Source: Dipteris shenzhenensis (taxonomy: Eukaryota; Polypodiophyta; Polypodiopsida; Gleicheniales). Taken from it: a stretch of DNA of 64,000 nucleotides. Position numbers and translations under genes: made by a program. The notes under the pieces were generated by a model, which did no database searches, was not told the DNA's origin, and saw only the letters and a list, made by a program, of their open reading frames with translations. Of this stretch, positions 11,601-22,998 are shown in pieces. Position 1 is the stretch's first letter, and each line of letters begins with the position of its first letter. The DNA is taken from the NCBI GenBank assembly GCA_047967505.1, contig CM106541.1; one strand, 5' to 3'.

Positions 11601-12964
11601 ATATGGCATTGATTATGAAGAAACATTCAGTCCGGTTGCAAGGATGGCAACTGTAAGAGCAATCATTGCTATGGCTGCATCAAAGGGATGGTCTTTACAT
11701 CAGATGGATGTAAAGAATGCCTTCTTGCATGGTGATTTGCAAAAAGAGGTCTTTATGGAGCAGCCACCAGGTTATGTTCATGCTATTCATCCTAAGTTTG
11801 TTTGCAAGTTGAAGAAAGCCTTGTATGGCTTGAAGCAAGCACCTAGAGCATGGTCTAAAAAGATAGGACAGTATCTTGTCACTATTGGCTTTCAGATTTC
11901 CAAGGCAGATTTCTCACTCTATGTGAGAAAAACAGAGAAAGGTATTATGCTGCTTGTGATTTATGTTGATGATTTGATCATCACAAGTGATATTGATGAA
12001 GATATCCTTCATGTGAAAATGCTATTGAAGCAGAAGTTTGAGATGAAGGATTTGGGAGAGCTGCGTTATTTCTTGGGCATTGAGGTGATTAGATCACCAA
12101 GTGGGATATAGCTCTTGCAGAGGCAGTGTGGATTGGACATGTTGTCCAAATATGGGACGATAGGTTGTAAGCCTTTTTCAGTTCCTTTGGAGCAGAATGT
12201 GAAGCTGAGCACAGATGCAGGTGAGCTTCTGGAAGACCCTACTATGTACAGACGCATAGTAGGAAGTTTGATTTATATGACTATTACCAGGCCAGATTTA
12301 AGCTATGCTGTTGGATTGGTAAGTCAGTTTATGCAGGCTCCAAGGAAACCGCATTTGGATGCGGCTAGACGCATACTCAGGTATGTGAAGTCCACATTGC
12401 AATATGGACTATTTTATGAGGCTGGGGTTCAGATACAGTTGCATGGATACACTGATGTTGATTGGGCTGGTAGTACTTCTGATAGACGATTTACCAGTGG
12501 GATATGTGTTCTCTTTTGGGAGTGCTACAGTCACCTGGAGCAGCAAGAAACAGTCTACAGTTGCCTTATCGAGCACAGAGGCTGAGTACAGGGGTGCAGC
12601 AATGGCTGCATGTGAGGTAGCTTGGTTGCATAAGCTACTTTATGATATGCATCAATCTACAGATGGGCTAGTTGTCATTTATTATGACAACATGAGTAGT
12701 ATACACTTGGCAAATAACCTAGTCTATCATGCTAGGACAAAGCACATTGAGGTGCATTATCACTATGTGCGGGAGAAGGATTTACTAGGTCTTATTGATC
12801 TAGTTTATGTCAGCACAGAGGATCAGTTCGCTGACACATTCATGAAGGCTTTGGGCACAGAGAAGCTGCGCAAGTTCAGAGATCTGCTTGGTATGCAAGA
12901 ATTGGGATTGAGCTCGAGGGGGAGTGTTGAGATATCGAGCTCCACTCGTGAAATGCCAGGGTGA
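8623..12964 (+). pseudogene. gag-pol: Element A gag-pol polyprotein, broken
   Basis: The position equivalent to the B start codon at 40243 is ACG at 8623-8625, so the start is lost. Order: UBN2-type gag (8640-9250), Gly/Arg-rich linker, zinc knuckle CYNCGKMGHMTKDC (about 9448-9489), protease YVDSGASNHM (DSGA at 9648-9659), integrase (about 10040-10960, HSDVW and AERKN visible), reverse transcriptase with YVDD at 11962-11973, RNase H (12440-12850). Relative to B it has a 1-base deletion near 8946, stops at 9528, 9807, about 10036, 10088 (TGA), 10526, 10954, 11096 and 12108, a 1-base deletion near 10443 and an insertion near 12500. The last frame continues through the polypurine tract and ends 40 bases inside the 3' LTR. 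Confidence 0.93.
12909..12924 (+). other. Element A polypurine tract
   Basis: TGAGCTCGAGGGGGAG directly precedes the 3' LTR, where plus-strand DNA synthesis would be primed. It lies within the pol reading frame. Confidence 0.9.
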
Positions 12965-13276
12965 CCGTTGTGTATTTATGTCACCGACTTGTTAGCTGCA
13001 GATGCGGTTGGTACACCGCCCACTAATAATAGCTGGATGACAACTATCCTTATCTACTCTAGTTCGTGGCTCAATTAGTATGCCACCTTAGTTAGTTGAG
13101 TTTGGTTTGAGACCCACATATAGGGTTCTTCTATTTCTTTGTACTAGAGTTCTTTTGGCTTACACAACTAAGAAGAGGAAAATTGTTTTCAGCCTCCACC
13201 TGTGTGTGTATTCCCCCATTGTGTATGTGAGAAAGGTGCAAGTGAGGCTCCTTCCCTTTCTCCCACTATCTTCACA
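12925..13276 (+). repeat. Element A 3' LTR
   Basis: 352 bp, collinear with 7727-8078 and followed by the CCCCT target duplication. The pol frame stops inside it at 12962-12964. Confidence 0.97.
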
Positions 13277-13500
13277 CCCCTAACCCTCACCATCACTTCA
13301 GTAAGAGCTATAAATGGCCAACTCCTACAAACTTTGGGTTTTGTGAATTTAAGTCTAGCGGTTGTTTGCCAGGTAGTGGGGATATACAAATTTATGTTCT
13401 CCCCACAGAAGCAACCGAAGAACAAATTATATTGGGAAGAACCTGGTGCTATGCGGTGAATTGTCAAAATCGATTGGCATGCTTGGACTGCTTCACTCAC
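13277..13500 (+). pseudogene. Retropepsin-like frame, right part
   Basis: Continuation of the frame interrupted at 7726. It reads VRAINGQLLQTLGFVNLSLAV, then after a frameshift near 13360 IQIYVLPTEATEEQIILGRT followed by WCYAVNCQNRL. This gives the second half of a retropepsin fold, including the 'iLGR.W' motif. The two halves joined across a single CCCCT keep the frame. No reverse transcriptase follows. Confidence 0.55.
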
Positions 13501-14580
13501 CAATGGTGGCCGAACAGTGGTAGTCCCACCGTGTGGACCAAGTCTTGCTTCTTTGGTTCTGCCCTTGCAAATCCATGACAATGAAGCCACACAGAAGGAT
13601 GGACCGAAAGACCCAGCCACCTCCAACACCCCACCAAAAGTCCCAGCTCGAAGGGAAAAGAAAGCCAGCTATAGTGATAAGCCGATGCCATTGACTGCTC
13701 CACTGCCACCACCGTCCTCCCCTCAGGAAATTCAGGAACAATAAGTATAAGAGGCTATCCTCGGTGCCCAAAGTCACCTCAATCGGACCCGACTCCTAGG
13801 TGAGTCAAAGCAACACAGAAGGGTCCAATCGCCTCAGGGAAGTCTCTTCCAAAACCATCCGTTACAAGAAGAAGACCACACCACCAGCCTGCACTACCAC
13901 CACATCCGCTACCACACCCCTCCAACAGCTCAATCAACACCAACCACTTGGTTGGCCAAAGCAAGAAGGTTGCCTAGGTCTCGAAGTCAACGGTGCAAGC
14001 CTTGAAGGTTCCAAAGGCATCAACACAAGAACCAGTGTCTCCACGAGATGTAGCACCACAAGATCCTACCAACAAACTGAATGAAGCAGGCCAGCCCCAA
14101 GGTACCGAGTATGCACTAGTACCATGGATGGTCCAAATCTCGCTAAGGGCAGCTAGGGAATGTTACACAAGAACCTCCCTCTAAAGGCAAACCCTCAAAA
14201 GTAATTGCGAATGCACCCCCTCCAGCAATATCGACCTACTCACAAAAGCAAGGGTCTGCACCAAGGGCAGAATCACAAGAACCTGCTTCCCCCAAGAAGA
14301 TGGACCATGCCGTATGAACCATGCTGCAACAACTAAGCCAAATGCAAATGTGCCTCTGGCATCCAAGGTAAAAAACAAGCTGGACACACTCTCTATGTGG
14401 CTCTTCACATGCTACCAGTAGTACAGCGTCTGCCCACACCGCATTCCTCATAATCATCGAGTCCAGGTCTAGGTGAGTCAGTATGGTAGCCATCTCACCC
14501 GATGCACCCGAAGCTTACCAGTCCCTGCCGAACACACACACCCACAATCAACACTAGGTGATTAGAGTCAATACTTCCAT
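13501..14580 (+). other. Pro/Ser/Thr-rich decayed coding-like sequence
   Basis: After the protease-like frame the translation is Pro/Lys/Ser-rich (for example KDGPKDPATSNTPPKVPARR, 13600-13660) with stops at 13741 and later. Nothing identifies it as reverse transcriptase or integrase. It may be the tail of a gag-protease protein or a spacer. Confidence 0.35.
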
Positions 14581-14729
14581 TTTTTGCATTTGTTCACCAT
14601 CTTGCACATTGACCTCACAATCACGCCCGCACCACACACATGCACTCTACTGACTCACTCTTCCCCCCCCTTTCACACCACCCACCACTCTCTCTCTCTT
14701 CCTTTTACTCCTTTACATAGTCAGTATCC

Positions 14730-15221
14730 CACCGATTGTCGCCATAAAGGTATCCTGCCAACCGTCATGATCCCAACATCACATTAACCCTTGCTATCGC
14801 TAGATCTTGATGGTCGTCATCCAACAAGTACCACGTCGACTGTCGCCATTGCTAAATCACACCGATCGCCATCCAAGGAAAACCACACCAACCATCGCCA
14901 TCTTGTATCGTGCCAGTAGCGGTCTTTGCCACATCACACCGGCCATCACCATCGACTTACCCCGCCAATCATCGCCACTTACCCTACCGATCATCACTAT
15001 ACCTATATCCTGCCAGTCGTGGGGATGTGAAATCTATATAAACAGGCTTATCCTGCCGGGTCGTCGCCATAGTAGTTGCACCCAAACTCTTGTAAAATTT
15101 GCCCAAAATTCTCACAGCCTCCTGTTCTCTTCCACTGCCATCCTGAACATCCTGTTTTATGTCCTCCCACTCTTCCTCATCCACCGACTCCCTCATCTCT
15201 CAACTACCATCCCTCTTTTTG
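14730..15221 (+). promoter_or_regulatory. Repeat-bearing promoter region with TATA box
   Basis: Degenerate repeats of a word like ACCGATCGCCATC recur about every 25-35 bases between 14740 and 15070. They are followed by the TATA box TATATAAA at 15035-15042 and, about 180 bases later, an ATG at 15222. Upstream subrepeats plus TATA suggest the U3 of an LTR. No LTR ends could be defined. Confidence 0.4.
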
Positions 15222-16029
15222 ATGGATCCCGAACACGAGTTATTCGAGTTCGAAACAGACTTGGGACTCCAACCTCGCCCTATCCCATAGGCCACTAGCC
15301 CCTAAGACTCCCAAAGCACTCCATCTACCAGATCCGCATGCCTTCTAAGATCCCCTTAGAAGACTTGCAAAGGGAAGAAGAAATATCCACCAGGCAGGCC
15401 ACTCAGGATGGTTTGACAGCAACAAGTATGCCTCCCTCGAGATCAAGAAAGCGCACCCCGATGCCATCAATAGGCGAGCACAAGGTCGTGTGCTCCCAAG
15501 CACACTCACCACTTAGAGAAGCATGGCTCCAAGAACTGGATGCGCGTTGTGCACTTGCGCTCCGCATATGAGGGCCACAACTACACCCTCCACTACCATA
15601 CCACAGTAGCATATGCAGCATTGAAAAAGCCAATAGTGGAGGAGGCGCTTAGAGTTACCGGCTTGAGCAGAGTGGCCGAGCCTCCCCTACCACTTGGACA
15701 TGAAGCTGCTAATAGAATTCCTCCAGGTGTACAACAACAACACCAACGTTGGCATCCTGCAATCCAAATCAATCAAGACATGGTACTGGCAACCTTCAAC
15801 CTGCCAGTCATCGGTGAGAAGTACTCCAAGAAGAATAAGCTAGATGGCCTCAACACGGTCTGTCACTATGACTGCCCGAAGAGCAAGGGCCACCTCCAAT
15901 TCACAGCCATCCACAAGCACGAGGTGGAAAGACCAACAAGAGCCTTGCAATGGCTCACACAAGTCAAGCACACGGACCACCATCAGCATGTCATGCCAAA
16001 TATCCTGTTGCGCTTGGTGGAGCCCTAGG
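15222..16029 (+). pseudogene. Unrecognised retroelement-like protein, broken
   Basis: A frame starting at ATG 15222 (MDPEHELFEFETDLG) stops at 15288. Further downstream 15540-16028 is open for 162 codons and contains MVLATFNLPVIGEKYSKKNK and then KLDGLNTVCHYDCPKSKGHL. The 'LPV.GE.Y' style and position behind a TATA box suggest a gag-like N-terminal protein, but I do not recognise the family. Frame changes around 15700-15790 suggest decay. Confidence 0.35.
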
Positions 16030-16805
16030 ATACCAATTGGGTTGACTACTTCTATAGCCAAATGAGGGATGACCTCAACACACATGGGGAAGTAATTAGC
16101 AATCCCATGCTCTACATGCCAGTTTCTACTACTTGCTACATCAGTATCCGCCAGTCGACTTCGGGCTAGCCAAAAAATTTGCCATCGGGCTAGTACAGAT
16201 AGAGCCCGAAGAGATAGAGGTCAAGCCCAAGAGAGCGAGGACAACGCCCAGTACCACTTTGGCTATTCATGTGCAACTGGACCCAAGTCAGCTGCTCGCA
16301 TGATATGAGGATTGCTAGATGCAAAAATTCATGCGCCAACGACTGCGACTCCAACAAGCGAATTATCAAAACAAGGGCAAACGGGTTCAGGAGGATCCCA
16401 TTGTCATCAAAGATCTCCAAAGTGATGAAATAGTCACCATTGGAATCCATCCAGGAGCCAGAGCCATGCTGACCACTCTCGTTGCACCTTATGTCTTAGT
16501 CTCCACAACCCCCTAGGAGACCACATCCTTCACCACTGGCACCTCTTCCTCTCCATGGGTAGGCCTAGCAGAGGCCTTACAATTTTGTAGCGTGCCCCAA
16601 TATAGGGCACCATGTGGCTATAGCCACATGTCGGTCGAGTAGTTATCAAGTGCAGACCTGATGGAACAACACCTCTTTGAAGCCATGGCACATCTCCCAC
16701 AGGTCGCCTGCACAATTTTGCAGAGGATGTAGGAACAAGCCTCACAGCTCTTAGCTAGTCTCCTTCAAGCATAGCTCTCTACACATGACAGCCAATCCAT
16801 AATGG
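16030..16805 (+). other. Decayed coding-like sequence, no recognised domain
   Basis: The region continues the style of the preceding frame (long open stretches with single stops) but shows no motif I can name. Confidence 0.3.
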
Positions 16806-17629
16806 TTGTAGCCCAAGCCATGGGCCAAGCAACAATACAAAGAGCGGAGGAGTACCGGGAAAAAGCTAAGGAGCTCGAGCTAGCTCTTACAAAGCTAAAA
16901 GATGACCTTGCCACAAACAAATCCCTGGTCCAAATACTCATGGACTAGGTTGACAACAGAGTCGAGCTTGTGAACAACGCTGGAACAAAAAGTGTAGGTA
17001 GAGGTGTAGTACGCCCAAACATAGGAGCACTAGGAATGATAAATCCAATCTCTATAGGATCTCCTAGCACAAGAAAGGGAAATTACAGTTTTTCTCCAAG
17101 CAAACGCCAGTGCACCCCTGACCAATCAAAGGAGTCAAGATTGGAAGACCGAGAGCATCAAGAGTTTCAGATGTACAGGGAGGTCTTCGCACATTTTTCC
17201 ACATACACACTTGCACCATGCACCATCCCCCAGACCCTCCAAATGTACTTACAATGCAATCCGTGCATAAAACCTCATCACCACTTAGACCTCACTACTC
17301 CACTTCCACCTAATGCCCTCCAAACCATCCTTCACCATAACCCCAACCACTGCCGCCCCATCTTAGCCATGTCATACTTCTCTTTAGAACTCAAACCCAC
17401 TTCTCTATCTCTTCTTTGCCCCTTCGATCTCCAAACTTTAGCCGCCCATCCCATCCTCCTCAATTTTCAAGCCTGGTGCCACATCATCACTGAGTTCCTT
17501 AATTATCAAACGGAAGATGAAGTGATGCGAGTTGCAAAGCTCGAGGAACTCACGCCATGGGCGTGCACACCCAAAAGTCTGCACAAGCAGACATTAATTG
17601 GATGCAGACCTACAGCTGAGCCTCTATAG
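16806..17629 (+). pseudogene. Coiled-coil protein of unknown family, one internal stop
   Basis: One plus-strand phase is open from about 16800 to the stop after 17626 except for a TAG at 16947-16949. Upstream of that stop is a charged helix, EEYREKAKELELALTKLKDD, with heptad-like leucines. Downstream are 219 codons that start in a basic, Ser-rich segment and become Pro/His/Leu-rich (PPNALQTILHHNPNHC). The helix could be a gag-type multimerisation segment. I cannot assign a family. It lies 1.2 kb upstream of the D LTR and may belong to the element that D entered. Confidence 0.35.
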
Positions 17630-18866
17630 TCCAATGTCAAGGGCACCTTGCAGCATTCCAATCCACCACCTATAACCCCCTCGGCATAATTATCCTCTTC
17701 AATAGGGTGCTACAAGATCTCCAAGACTCGCATGAGTCCTTGGTGAGCAATTTTGAAACAATTCATGTAGCATATCTTGAGGAAGTCACCAAGAATGACA
17801 GCCAAGAAGCCATCGCCCTCTTTAATGTTACTGCCCCCTATCGAAATTCCACCACCACCTCCTCTAGATCCTGCCAACCCACCCCCAACAAGCCACCCAA
17901 CCTCCCCTCCCTTAGAAACACTACTCGAGTATTTGTCTACTGCCTCTAACACCACCATCGCATAGCACGGGACCTCCCCATCCATCTCTTCTACTGCTCC
18001 ACTTGACCTTCCTGATGTAGCCTTCAACACGCTGCTCAAGGCAGCCAATTTTGTACAAGAAGTCGATGCAACAATGCCAATAGGCACAGCACAGCCGGAG
18101 CCAATGCCAATTGTAGATGACAATGCTCCACCATCCCCGCCTACTTCCCCAATGGTGCCTAGACTTACCGTCCTTTCAGGAGCTGCCAGACAGTGTGCTA
18201 ATGCATCATTGGAAGCGCCAACTTGAGGGCTCCCACCTCCATCTCTATGAAATTCTTGAGGTGCGCCTCCTCACACAATTCATCACGTAGTCCTTCGATG
18301 ATTGGCGATGCGCACATCCAAAGCACACAAGAGGAGGATATAACATCGGCCCCAATGCTCCAATCCCAACAACCGATGTAGATGCCGGTCTACAGCCACG
18401 ATGGCGACTCCCTTTCTTGAAGCTAGAGAAGTTTTGGCACTACTACCACAATGCACACCGCGAGTCCACCAACTATATATGCCAATGGAACGACGATGGA
18501 CTTGGGCCGAATTTAGAGAACTCCAATAGAAGGACCCAAATGTGTTGTACAACTTTCCAAAGTACAACTTTCCCAAAGACATGACTCAGGAGGGATTTTG
18601 CTTTCACCTCCAATCATTCAATGACACGTACGACTCAGTTCTAGATCCTACCATCGTAGCAACAGTACATTTTAGCCACCTCCTCCTCTTACTCCTCTGC
18701 GATCTCCCTGCCCACAATCGCCCCATCGATGACCTCCTCCACAATCTGACCAACCAGATAGTCTTCAATCTCGACATTGGTCCTACGCAATTCTATGACC
18801 TCCGCCTCTACCTCCGTGTCTGCAATCTCCACAGACATCACATATGCACGTACGACGATCTACATG
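17630..18866 (+). other. Unrecognised decayed frames
   Basis: Several 80-135 codon open stretches in different phases (for example 18542-18949, which runs into the D LTR). The amino-acid use is His/Leu/Pro-rich. No known domain is visible. Confidence 0.3.
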
Positions 18867-19046
18867 TGGAGGTTAAGGGCCACTATACCTTAACCCCGAT
18901 TATGTACAATACTCAAATACACATATATATGGATAACATAGAAGATTAGGGCATTCTGCACCAACCAAAACTTTTGTGACTATCTCTCTAGCTCTCCCTC
19001 TCTCTCTCACCTTCTTCCATTTCACTTCCATTGTTGAGATCTCTCA
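18867..19046 (+). repeat. Element D 5' LTR
   Basis: A 180-bp LTR beginning TGGAGGTTAAGG and ending CTCTCA. It is homologous to 56073-56240 (plus) and 54822-54981 (minus) along its length, including the shared middle words GTACAATACTCAAA and AGATTAGGG. The LTR is unusually short for copia. No 3' partner is present. Confidence 0.8.
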
Positions 19047-19048
19047 AT

Positions 19049-19060
19049 TGGTATCAGAGC
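19049..19060 (+). other. Element D primer binding site (initiator tRNA-Met)
   Basis: TGGTATCAGAGC lies two bases after the LTR end. Confidence 0.9.
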
Positions 19061-20578
19061 GCGAGTGTTCTAGCTGAGTTCGAGTGTGATCCTAGAGCCT
19101 GAAGTCTACTGCTACAGCTCTATGGGAGGAATGAGAAGCTTTGTTGGGTGTCTTTACATGCATCCTAATGTGCAGAAACCTTTGGAAAGTTCTCTGAGTG
19201 GTTTTTGCAAGCTAGCAGGTGGTTTTGGAGGCAAAAAGACAGTCTATTTTAGACCTGAGAGTCTTATGATGAAGATATCTTTCTCTAGAAGCTAAATTTC
19301 ATCTTGAGATCAAAAGCAAAGTTGTAGAAGACTTTGAGTACTCCATTTTTTGTTTTTATATCTTTGTTATCCGAGTTTTCAGTGACAACTCCTGCAAATA
19401 GTAACAAAATTCAATATCCTGTGCAGATTTCATGTGTTGGATCTCCATATCCAAGCCACCATTTGTAGTTCAGACACTCCTAGTGCATTCAGAGTAGTCC
19501 AAAACTTCTACCGATGAAGCTACTTTTGATTTCGTGAAGTTCTAAAGGTATAGTGAAGCTCTGCCTACTCCAACATCTTCCCTTAGCCATTTCTTATGTG
19601 AGCGGAAACTCAACATCTGGGCCTCCATTTGCAGAGCTGTCTATCCCATTGGATCTAGGACTACTTGAAACATGTGTTTACAAAGCTGCTTGCCATTCCG
19701 TGAAGAATCGAGGGAGTTGTGATTCTCTATGTTTTTTCGTTGTCTCTTTGAAGGAAATTTCTCAAAGTTTCCAAGACCTTCTCATTGATTGCCATGTGGC
19801 ATTTTGGCTAAGGTTAAGCTTCCCAAGGTTCATTTTTTGCAAGTAAATGCAAGGGTCGACTGGCTCTTACTCCATCCTTGGATGAGATTTTAGAGTTGTG
19901 GTAGAAGAGAGATATTTGTAGATTGTCTTGCTGAGTTCTATTATGGAATGACGCTCATGTTTTGAGACATCCCAGGTTCTATTTTTACTAGCGGTCATTG
20001 CCATGGGGCCATGATTTCTTGGATATACCTTATGCAAATCACTTTGGTTGCAGTCTGAGTCATGTGTGCTCATTTGTGGTTTGCATTGGGTTGCAGTGGA
20101 TGCTTTACAGGCCAGTTGGATGCATTGCGATCCTTGTTGGATGCGCTGACTAGTAGGCCCAGATTGCCTTGTGGGATGCTTTATTGATGATGGACGTTTA
20201 GCACACATATGCTATTTTATGCTAAGGGACATCTTTGACATATTGTAGTGGATGCATAGGTTGTGCTATCATCTCTTGGATGAGACATTATTGATGCTTA
20301 TGCCCATGGATGGTGTTTATACTTGAGGCATTTGGCTCTTATTATTGGCATTATATTTGCCATTGTTTTGTCATTGTGGGTTGACATTTTCTTTTGGGCC
20401 AGATTAGCTCATATGGATGCATAGTATATGCACATGAGTTAGATGCACTTTGATGCTTTGAGCCTTAAGTTTTGTTGACACTATCCTTCATTAAGGCAGA
20501 CATATTGGGTGCGCTTAGTATTTGGTGTGATTTCTCTCTTGCAGGTACTAGCATTTGGGATTTTGTTTCATTTGCATC
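19061..20578 (+). other. Element D long leader
   Basis: About 1.5 kb between primer site and gag, without a convincing gene. It is homologous over much of its length to 56255-57171 and to the reverse complement of 53420-54807, so it is a genuine leader of this family and not an insertion. Confidence 0.7.
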
Positions 20579-22998
20579 ATGGCATCCTCCTCCATGTCTA
20601 AAAACAAGTTTTTCAGCATTAAAAAGTTTGATGGGACAAACTTTTCTTTGTGGAAAGAATAGATAAAGGATGTGCTTATTCTAAAGAAGCAGATTAAACC
20701 CTTGGCAGGGATTGAAGCTAAGCCTGTAGATATGTCTGAGGATGATTGGAATGAGCTGGATGCATTAGCAAACTCTACTATAAGACTTCATCTTGCACAG
20801 TCAGTTTATTTCACAATAGTAAATGAGCAAACTATGGAAGATTTGTGGAAGAAATTATGTGCCACTTATGAGAAGGAAACTGCCTCTAATAAAGTTTACA
20901 TCGTAAAGAGGTTGTTTGAGCTACAAATGAAGGAAGGAGTCTCCATTTCTTCACTTGAATGAATTCAATATTATTTTTAGCCAGCAGCTTTAGGCCCAAG
21001 AGATGAAATTTGATGTGGAGACTAAGGCAATATTTCTTTTATGTTCATTGCCATCCTCATGGGATACCCTCCGTACAACTGTTAGTAACTATGCACCTGG
21101 TGGAGTACTGAAGTTTGATGATGTTGTGGGTAGCTTGTTGGCCGAAGAGATTAGACGAAAGTCTATGGATGGAAACAAGTAGGATGCAGCCTTAAATGTG
21201 CAAAGGGGCAGGTCACAATTTAGGGGGGACTTTTAAGGGGCAGGTCACAATTTAGGGGGAAGTCCCAAGAAAGAGGGAAGTCTCGTAGCAAATCCATGGC
21301 ATGGAACATTGAGTGTTACCAATGTGGCAAGAAGGGCCACATGAAAAAGGATTGCTACAAGCTGAAAAGAGAGCAAAAGGATAAGAAAAAGAATGCAAAT
21401 TGGGGTGCAAATAAGAAGGAAGAGAGTCCAAGGGAGGACAAAGGAAAAATGAAGATCTAGGAGATTAATGCAGTCACTGATGATAGTGACAATGACATTC
21501 TCTTCATGTCTAGTCTACTTGTAGACTTGCTTATCACTTTAGGTGATGCATATTCCCAGGATTGGATTTTGGATTCTGGTGCTTCATTCCATGTTACTCC
21601 CCATAGGGAATGGTTCTCCACTTATGACAGTGGAAAGACAGGTTGTGTGCATCTTGGAAATAACTATGCATGCGACATAATGGGAGCACGTGACATAAAG
21701 TTTTCTTTTGCAAATGGGTCTGCATTTGTTTTGAAAAATGTGAGACATGTGTCTAAGCTGACCAAGAGTCTTATTTCGGTGGGTGAGCTAGATGATGTTG
21801 GTTTTCAGACCACTTTTGGCTTTCAGAGTTGGAAAATTCAGAAGGGCTCTATGGTTTTGGCAAGGGGTGCCAAGTGTGGGACATTGTATCCCTTACATGT
21901 ACTAGGGGTGTCTAATCATGTTGTTGCAATAACTGAGTAGCCAAGTACTTCTTTGTGGCATTGCCGATTGGGGCACATGAGCCAAAATGGAATGAAACTT
22001 TTATGCCGTTTCGGTTATGTATCGCATTTGATTTTTTCTGACTTCGAATTTTGTGAGCATTATCTCTATGGGAAGCAGACTAAATCAGCCCATAAAAGAA
22101 GGGGAAAGAAAGACCTTGAAAAGCTTGATCTAGTGCATTCAAACATATGTGGTCCCATGCCTACATGGTCATTAGGTGGGGCTAAATACTATGTGACATT
22201 CATTGATGATGCAACTAGGAAAGTGTGGGCTTATGCTATAGCTCGAAAAAGCGACGTGTTCTAGGTATTTCAAAATGGGTGGCTTTGGCTAAAAACCAGT
22301 CTAGTAGAATGCTTAAATGCCTACGAACTGATAATGGTGGAGAGTATATCTCTCATGACTTTCAGCATTTCTGTGATATACATGGGATCAAGAGGGAGCT
22401 CACATCCCCTCGTACTCTAGAGTAGAATCCAGTTGCAGAACAGATGAACCGCACCATTCAAGAAAGGTTGCAATGTATGCTTTCCAATGCAAGTCTTTCT
22501 TGTGGTTTTTGGGCTGAGGCAATGAAGACTACAGTGCATGTGATCACTAGATCATCTAGCAACAGTTTGGATGGTGGTATTCCTAAAGAGGCATGGAGTG
22601 GCAAGAAGCCCTCTTAGTCTCATTTACGTATATTTGGGTGTGAGGCATATGCATATGTGCCAAAAGAGCGTTGGAAGAAGCTAGATCCTAAGTCTAGGAA
22701 ATGCAAGTGGAGAGATGGGCTATCATCTTTGGGATCCAGAAGCAAAGAAAATCATATGAAGCCATGATGTGGTCTTCAATGAGAAGAAGATGCATAAGAC
22801 ACCCATGAGGGATGTGGAAATGAGGAGAATCACTTTCCAGGATGTGAATCCACTCGCATATGTTGATAGACAACAAGCTATTCATGCACCGAATGTGCAA
22901 GAAATGGTGCCACTAGGTACTCCCATAGGTACACAATCAAGGGCAGATGATGGATCACCTATTGGTGGCAATGATGAGCCAAATGTGGCTTCATAAGG
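20579..22998 (+). pseudogene. gag-pol: Element D gag, protease and integrase, broken
   Basis: Gag starts at ATG 20579 (MASSSMSKNKFFSIKKFDG), a UBN2-type copia gag, with a stop at about 20660 and a shift near 20957. A zinc knuckle CYQCGKKGHMKKDC lies around 21313-21354, then protease WILDSGASFHVTPHREWF (DSGA at 21572-21583). Integrase follows from 21953: WHCRLGHMS begins the zinc domain, whose CxxC is CEHY. The first catalytic Asp is replaced in LVHSNICGP (D to N). LRTDNGGEY keeps the second Asp. Stops at about 21937, 22264, 22423 and 22616. The coding sequence ends in a Ser-rich linker and is interrupted at about 22999. Confidence 0.88.

Larger units (their letters stand above)
7727..13276 (+). 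mobile_element. Copia element A, complete with two LTRs, coding region dead
   Basis: A 5,550-bp Ty1/copia element in the order gag, protease, integrase, reverse transcriptase, RNase H. It is bounded by the exact 5-bp target duplication CCCCT at 7722-7726 and 13277-13281, with TGTTGA...TTCACA termini. Its two 352-bp LTRs differ at about 15 positions by hand count, roughly 4 percent. It belongs to the same family as B (39345-44903) and C (48798-50726). It sits inside a retropepsin-like gene. Confidence 0.97.
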
